The position numbers and the translations under genes were made by a program. Below are positions 61,401-64,000 of a DNA stretch of 64,000 nt, piece by piece. How positions within the stretch are numbered: the first letter of the stretch is position 1; each line of letters opens with the position of its first letter. The stretch is from Pseudomonas marginalis (GTDB lineage Bacteria > Pseudomonadota > Gammaproteobacteria > Pseudomonadales > Pseudomonadaceae): assembly GCF_008692035.1 (NCBI RefSeq), contig NZ_VTFG01000002.1, positions 1,612,001-1,676,000 of the forward strand. The letters are read 5' to 3'. The notes under the pieces were generated by a model. It ran no database searches. It was given only the letters and a program-made list of their open reading frames with translations, and was not told the origin of the DNA.

Positions 61401-64000
61401 CGATCACCGAACGGATCTCCACATCGGAGAACAGCGTGGCGTTGACTTCCAGATCGGCCAGCGTCCAGCCAAGACGCCGCTGGCGTTCCAGGTCAGCCAC
61501 GGATAACGCGGTATGCGAACTGTAGCGCGCATACAGCTGATGGCCCGCAGGCGGCACCAGATAAGCACTGCCGTTGGCAGGGCGCAGCAGGTCGGAGGCG
61601 AAGCCGTCGCCGGAAATGGCCACCGGCTCAGTGAATACAAATCGCCCATCGTCCCGCTTGAGGACATACCCGGCATAGGCATTGCTGCGGCGAACGCCGA
61701 TGCGTTCATGGGCATGCCGCGCGGCGTCGTCCGCGGTCAGGAACATCCCGCTCAAGGGCAGCGCGCCTGAACCGAGCGGCAAGTGCTCGCTGTCATACAA
61801 CGGCCCGAGGGTGTTCCACAGGCCGCCTTGCTGGACCACCGACAACGCGCCCGCGCGAATCACTCGGCGCACGAAGTCCCGCGGCGACAACGTGCCGTCG
61901 AGCAAGGCCGCTTCATTGCCGTTGTCGGTCACGGTTTGGCCGTCGACGACAAACAGCTCGTTGGCAGACGAGGCACTCGGCACCTGCCAGTGCAGCAAAG
62001 CGTTATCAGCGGTGCGCAGATACAGCTTGAGACCAAGCTCAGCGAGCTGGATACCGGTGCTGGCGATCGCTTGCCTCATGGCGTCCACCAGCAACGGCGG
62101 CGTAGCAAAGCGCTTGTACAGCCACGCCTCCTTGGGCGGAAGGCGCTCCGGCGCCTGGGCCGGCTGGGCGTGGTAGAGGCCCACCAGGCGATAATTCGGC
62201 ACCAGCCTTGGCTCACCGCGGTCCCCCACGGGAAACAGACTGTCCAGGGTCGTCCCCAACGGCGCCGGCAACGTAGCGATGTAATTCGAGGTGGTACGGT
62301 GTTTCAGCACCACGCCCACCGCCGCCTGCCCCAGCAAGTCGACGCTGCTCAGGGCGACCAGCACCGCGCTGTGCCCCATCGACAGCAGCGGGGTAAAAAA
62401 CGGCAGGTCCTGCACCGAGGTGACAGGGCTGCCCAGGGTCCAGCCGTGCAGCACACGCCCCCGCACCCCACCCCAGACCTTGCTGCCCACCACGACCCGC
62501 AGGTCCCCGGCCTGCGCCAGGTTCCACACCGCCCCCTCGAACGCGGTGAGAGGCTGCGCCGGCTCGATCCCCGTCAACTGCCGCAACAGGGATTGTTCGG
62601 CCTGGGAACCGCTGCTCGTGTACTTGAGCAATGCTCCGTCAGGACCGGACAGATAATGCACCGGGGTGAAATCACGGTGGGACAGGGCAAACACCTGATC
62701 GGCATTCAAGAAGAAGCTGCCGGTCAGCACAACCTGGTCCGGGTTGTAGCCCGGGTTGTAGCGCTCCACCTCGCCAGGCTCGGCCGGATAGGAACGGTAG
62801 AAGCCCTGGCATTCATAAGAGGGCGGAGCAATGAACCGGGACCGATCATCCGTGCCCAGGAGGGTGAGGAAGTCGAACCGCACGCCGGTGCTGACTTGCG
62901 GCTCGGTGGCAAAGAAATGCCCGCCAGGCTTTTTCAGGATGACTCCACCGAACTCGCGCGCGCGTCGCGTCCCGATACGCCGGTGAGCCCACAGTGCCGC
63001 ATCATCCGCAGACACAAACGCCGGGCTCAAGGCCGGCAGGGAAGCCACGGCGGTCGCGGCGCTCGGCAGGGACGACGCGGCGGCAAACGCTCGCCAGTGC
63101 CGGTCAATGACGCCAGGCGGCCCCCATAGCGCATTGCCCAGGACCACCCGCAGGCGACTGACCCCAGCCAACTTGCGCACGCCTTCGGCAGGCGCATAGG
63201 TACCGTCCGCCAGGTCTCTGGCAATCAGGCTGCCGCCCGGCGCCGGCGCGAACAATCGCGTGAATGCGGCCTGGTCCGCCCCTTCCGGCTCCAGCACAAG
63301 CAGGCTGTCTGCAGCGCCGGAGAGGTAGCCCGGCACGCGCAGTTGATGAATCCTGTGGGCCTCGACATCAGTAAAGCCCTGGAAGTAGACGCTGGCATCT
63401 TCGCGGGCCCACTTCGTCTTGAAGTCGGCATCGAGGTTCTCCCATGACAACGCCATGTGCGAGCCGAACCAGGCGTGCAGTTGATAACCACCGGGTAACG
63501 CCAACTGTTTGCTGTAAGCGTCCCACGGGTAGAACCCCTGGAACCCATAAGGGTTGGTGCCCGCCTGCAGCAATTGCGTCAGTACAAAGTGCTGGTCGGG
63601 GTGCTTCAGAATCAGCGCCACATAGGCGCGGTCACGGCGCTCGCCCACCTGCGCATGGGCAAACTGTGCGGCCTTGTCGGCCGACGAAAACGCCTGGCCG
63701 AGGCTGGCCTGCTTGAAGGGGAAGCGTGCATAGGGCGTCCAGTTGTTCTCGACCACGCCTTCCACGTCCCACAGCGGGCTGGTCTGTTCGACGCTCAACT
63801 CACCGGCTTCGGCCACCTGTTTCACAAACTGGCGCGGGGTCAGGGTTCCCGCCGCGAGGGCCAGGTCAAGGCCGGGCTCATCGGTGGTGAACAATCGCGT
63901 TTCCGCCGGTGAGCCGCTGAACCGGTAGCGCAGCAAGGCATTGTCCTTGGTGCGCAGGTACAGCGAGATGCCCAGCACGGAGGGCGCCGTATGCATGTAG
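58489..64000 (-). CDS. Giant tandem-repeat protein with DUF4329-like cores (5' end not in window)
   Basis: At least 1836 residues, 3' complete (stop TAA at 58489), frame open to the right edge; an ATG at 63996 exists but sits in repeat sequence, so the true start is probably further right. About eight full units of ~217 residues plus a C-terminal part unit. Each unit has a YLR/YLSGxDGALLKY-type motif, a GTLxPRxFVxxVAxAGxLxV segment with a W, and a DUF4329-like core (SADDAAxxAHxxxGxRR...GGVILKxPDGxFVATEP). Cores near 63.7, 63.0, 62.4, 61.8, 61.1, 60.5, 59.8 and 59.2 kb. No signal peptide or toxin tail seen; C-terminus is acidic. Function unknown. Confidence 0.8.
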   Translation of the reverse strand, partial: YMHTAPSVLGISLYLRTKDNALLRYRFSGSPAETRLFTTDEPGLDLALAAGTLTPRQFVKQVAEAGELSVEQTSPLWDVEGVVENNWTPYARFPFKQASLGQAFSSADKAAQFAHAQVGERRDRAYVALILKHPDQHFVLTQLLQAGTNPYGFQGFYPWDAYSKQLALPGGYQLHAWFGSHMALSWENLDADFKTKWAREDASVYFQGFTDVEAHRIHQLRVPGYLSGAADSLLVLEPEGADQAAFTRLFAPAPGGSLIARDLADGTYAPAEGVRKLAGVSRLRVVLGNALWGPPGVIDRHWRAFAAASSLPSAATAVASLPALSPAFVSADDAALWAHRRIGTRRAREFGGVILKKPGGHFFATEPQVSTGVRFDFLTLLGTDDRSRFIAPPSYECQGFYRSYPAEPGEVERYNPGYNPDQVVLTGSFFLNADQVFALSHRDFTPVHYLSGPDGALLKYTSSGSQAEQSLLRQLTGIEPAQPLTAFEGAVWNLAQAGDLRVVVGSKVWGGVRGRVLHGWTLGSPVTSVQDLPFFTPLLSMGHSAVLVALSSVDLLGQAAVGVVLKHRTTSNYIATLPAPLGTTLDSLFPVGDRGEPRLVPNYRLVGLYHAQPAQAPERLPPKEAWLYKRFATPPLLVDAMRQAIASTGIQLAELGLKLYLRTADNALLHWQVPSASSANELFVVDGQTVTDNGNEAALLDGTLSPRDFVRRVIRAGALSVVQQGGLWNTLGPLYDSEHLPLGSGALPLSGMFLTADDAARHAHERIGVRRSNAYAGYVLKRDDGRFVFTEPVAISGDGFASDLLRPANGSAYLVPPAGHQLYARYSSHTALSVADLERQRRLGWTLADLEVNATLFSDVEIRSVIESRLPAYLSGSPNNLISYRPSGSANELLVLSNTRREAGQHGYFERLESGRLKPVDIVARLADAGTLSVLVRSALWGPRGRVYNDWTPNFDYAEVDLQAPAFGAIFDSLDAAALNAHVRWYGRNLDAQRCTAYILKHPQRDEFVVSELLAITSGGRWLSDSSRGVGYLAGGEFAKGFELAGLLFSQQWVPAGLPTPEAWLARFFITPEVLLRAEQDARHLPRPAATAILPVYVSTHDGALLRYQPPASSLLKEATDGTGVIIAGMNLHNGTLDVQRYVSQVAQPADLRVLYTSQCWDRRGAVGQGGVAWRPYANFIRRRLGPAFHSQDDAARHVRSLLQGNGLLGGLILQRPDGLFVATEPLKVPQEDFDPKWIFPDEVVSTGGFPAAHTVVARYRSSPARELPFVLELAQAGLYRNMLSTRVISSALAGQDARLNREYLLGSDGCVVSYTRSHSALEEALRKQLLPLDETRRDRLENLLERQIRNAALAPGEFVTRLANAGVLRVVEGSPTWGTPRRILGAFIVNSDRPAPLAIRNALADPAFSPLFTQEQDAVRYAHQHRRHGEHLQFGYVFKSQKNGHYMVSMPLVRQSYRDFAQVFPDGLFPQGYGLEGFYLCASSDSVTPATDPLHQAFFSPTDMDIGIRFSIHGIRGKQLTFYLSCADGALLRYQYLGTDAQLDSWGSLLETRQQLRAGRMTLLSYVHRLLDKGVLDTLVRGEVWTTRNRVDTFWKPGVDEVFVPPWRAACGPVFSDGDDAARYLRRQLSPYQGKQYLSAILANAAGTSFLATLPVAAGADQSLILRLFYSGPLGPVQPAVPPAPLPDFPQPYAVAGVHLLYNSMPATDSRAPKDIALTRHFVAPTFLSYFIRVLRRLSRPSPGLYLSSQAGALLKYLPSYSAQESRVLVGGPDVYPTVFLKGVARTGKLFVLDKDDFWMNEGLLSERQVERSNGLEVAVPEVDEPLSLRDRDEL

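Noticed and set aside
1..64000. tRNA, rRNA, integrase, transposase or prophage genes
   Set aside because: None recognised in any frame or intergenic gap; the accessory island at 46.3-48.4 kb has no visible integrase or tRNA attachment site.

Overview
The window looks like chromosome of a fluorescens-group Pseudomonas. The GC content is high and codon use is typical. The block speA - yciH - NUDIX - DUF2333 - gcbA - chemoreceptor - aroQ - accB - accC - prmA - DUF3426 - dusB - fis - purH - purD - retS - marC follows, from memory, the P. aeruginosa PA4839-PA4857 order. REPIN-type palindromes with the ends typical of fluorescens-group REP elements lie in many intergenic gaps. No rRNA, tRNA, CRISPR array, prophage or insertion sequence was found.

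Layout. 0-5.2 kb: one end of a Tad (Flp pilus) locus, with tadE translationally coupled to a PAS-type sensor kinase (PprA-like) and a convergent tadG. 5.2-7.5 kb: two DUF4136 lipoproteins, the tRNA-modification methyltransferase cmoM and a MazG-like protein. 7.6-15.4 kb: pbpC and the alpha-2-macroglobulin lipoprotein yfhM, separated by a small divergent membrane-protein gene and a REPIN. 15.6-17.3 kb: a DinF-type MATE transporter and a small lipoprotein. 17.4-38.2 kb: the conserved core block, covering polyamine synthesis, c-di-GMP signalling, chemotaxis, fatty-acid and purine synthesis, the dusB-fis operon and the RetS hybrid sensor. 38.4-39.7 kb: marC and an unrecognised gene that overlap at their stop codons. 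40-46.3 kb: aerobic cobalamin genes, cobG-H-I-J (minus) divergent from cobL-K (plus).

46.3-48.4 kb is an AT-richer accessory island. It holds a small-protein/PIN-nuclease pair, a DUF3077-type gene with a structured 5' leader, and an antitoxin-like protein that lacks the usual HTH half. 48.4-53.4 kb is a copper-handling cluster: two DUF2946 proteins around a PCu(A)C chaperone, the OprC outer-membrane copper channel with its CxxxM and HxM motifs, and a PepSY membrane protein with a His/Met-rich insert. 53.5-58.5 kb is a TonB receptor plus ABC importer operon. A near-perfect 31-bp palindrome upstream matches the gammaproteobacterial Zur box, so the operon is probably zinc-starvation induced.

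58.5-64 kb is a very large minus-strand gene, apparently running off the right edge. It encodes about eight and a half copies of a ~217-residue unit, each with a DUF4329-like core. It is the strongest candidate for an undescribed system here. Functions of the signalling genes fit together: c-di-GMP (GcbA), RetS and the Tad/PprA locus are all linked in pseudomonads to surface attachment and lifestyle switching, while the right half is metal and cofactor supply (Cu, probably Zn, cobalamin).
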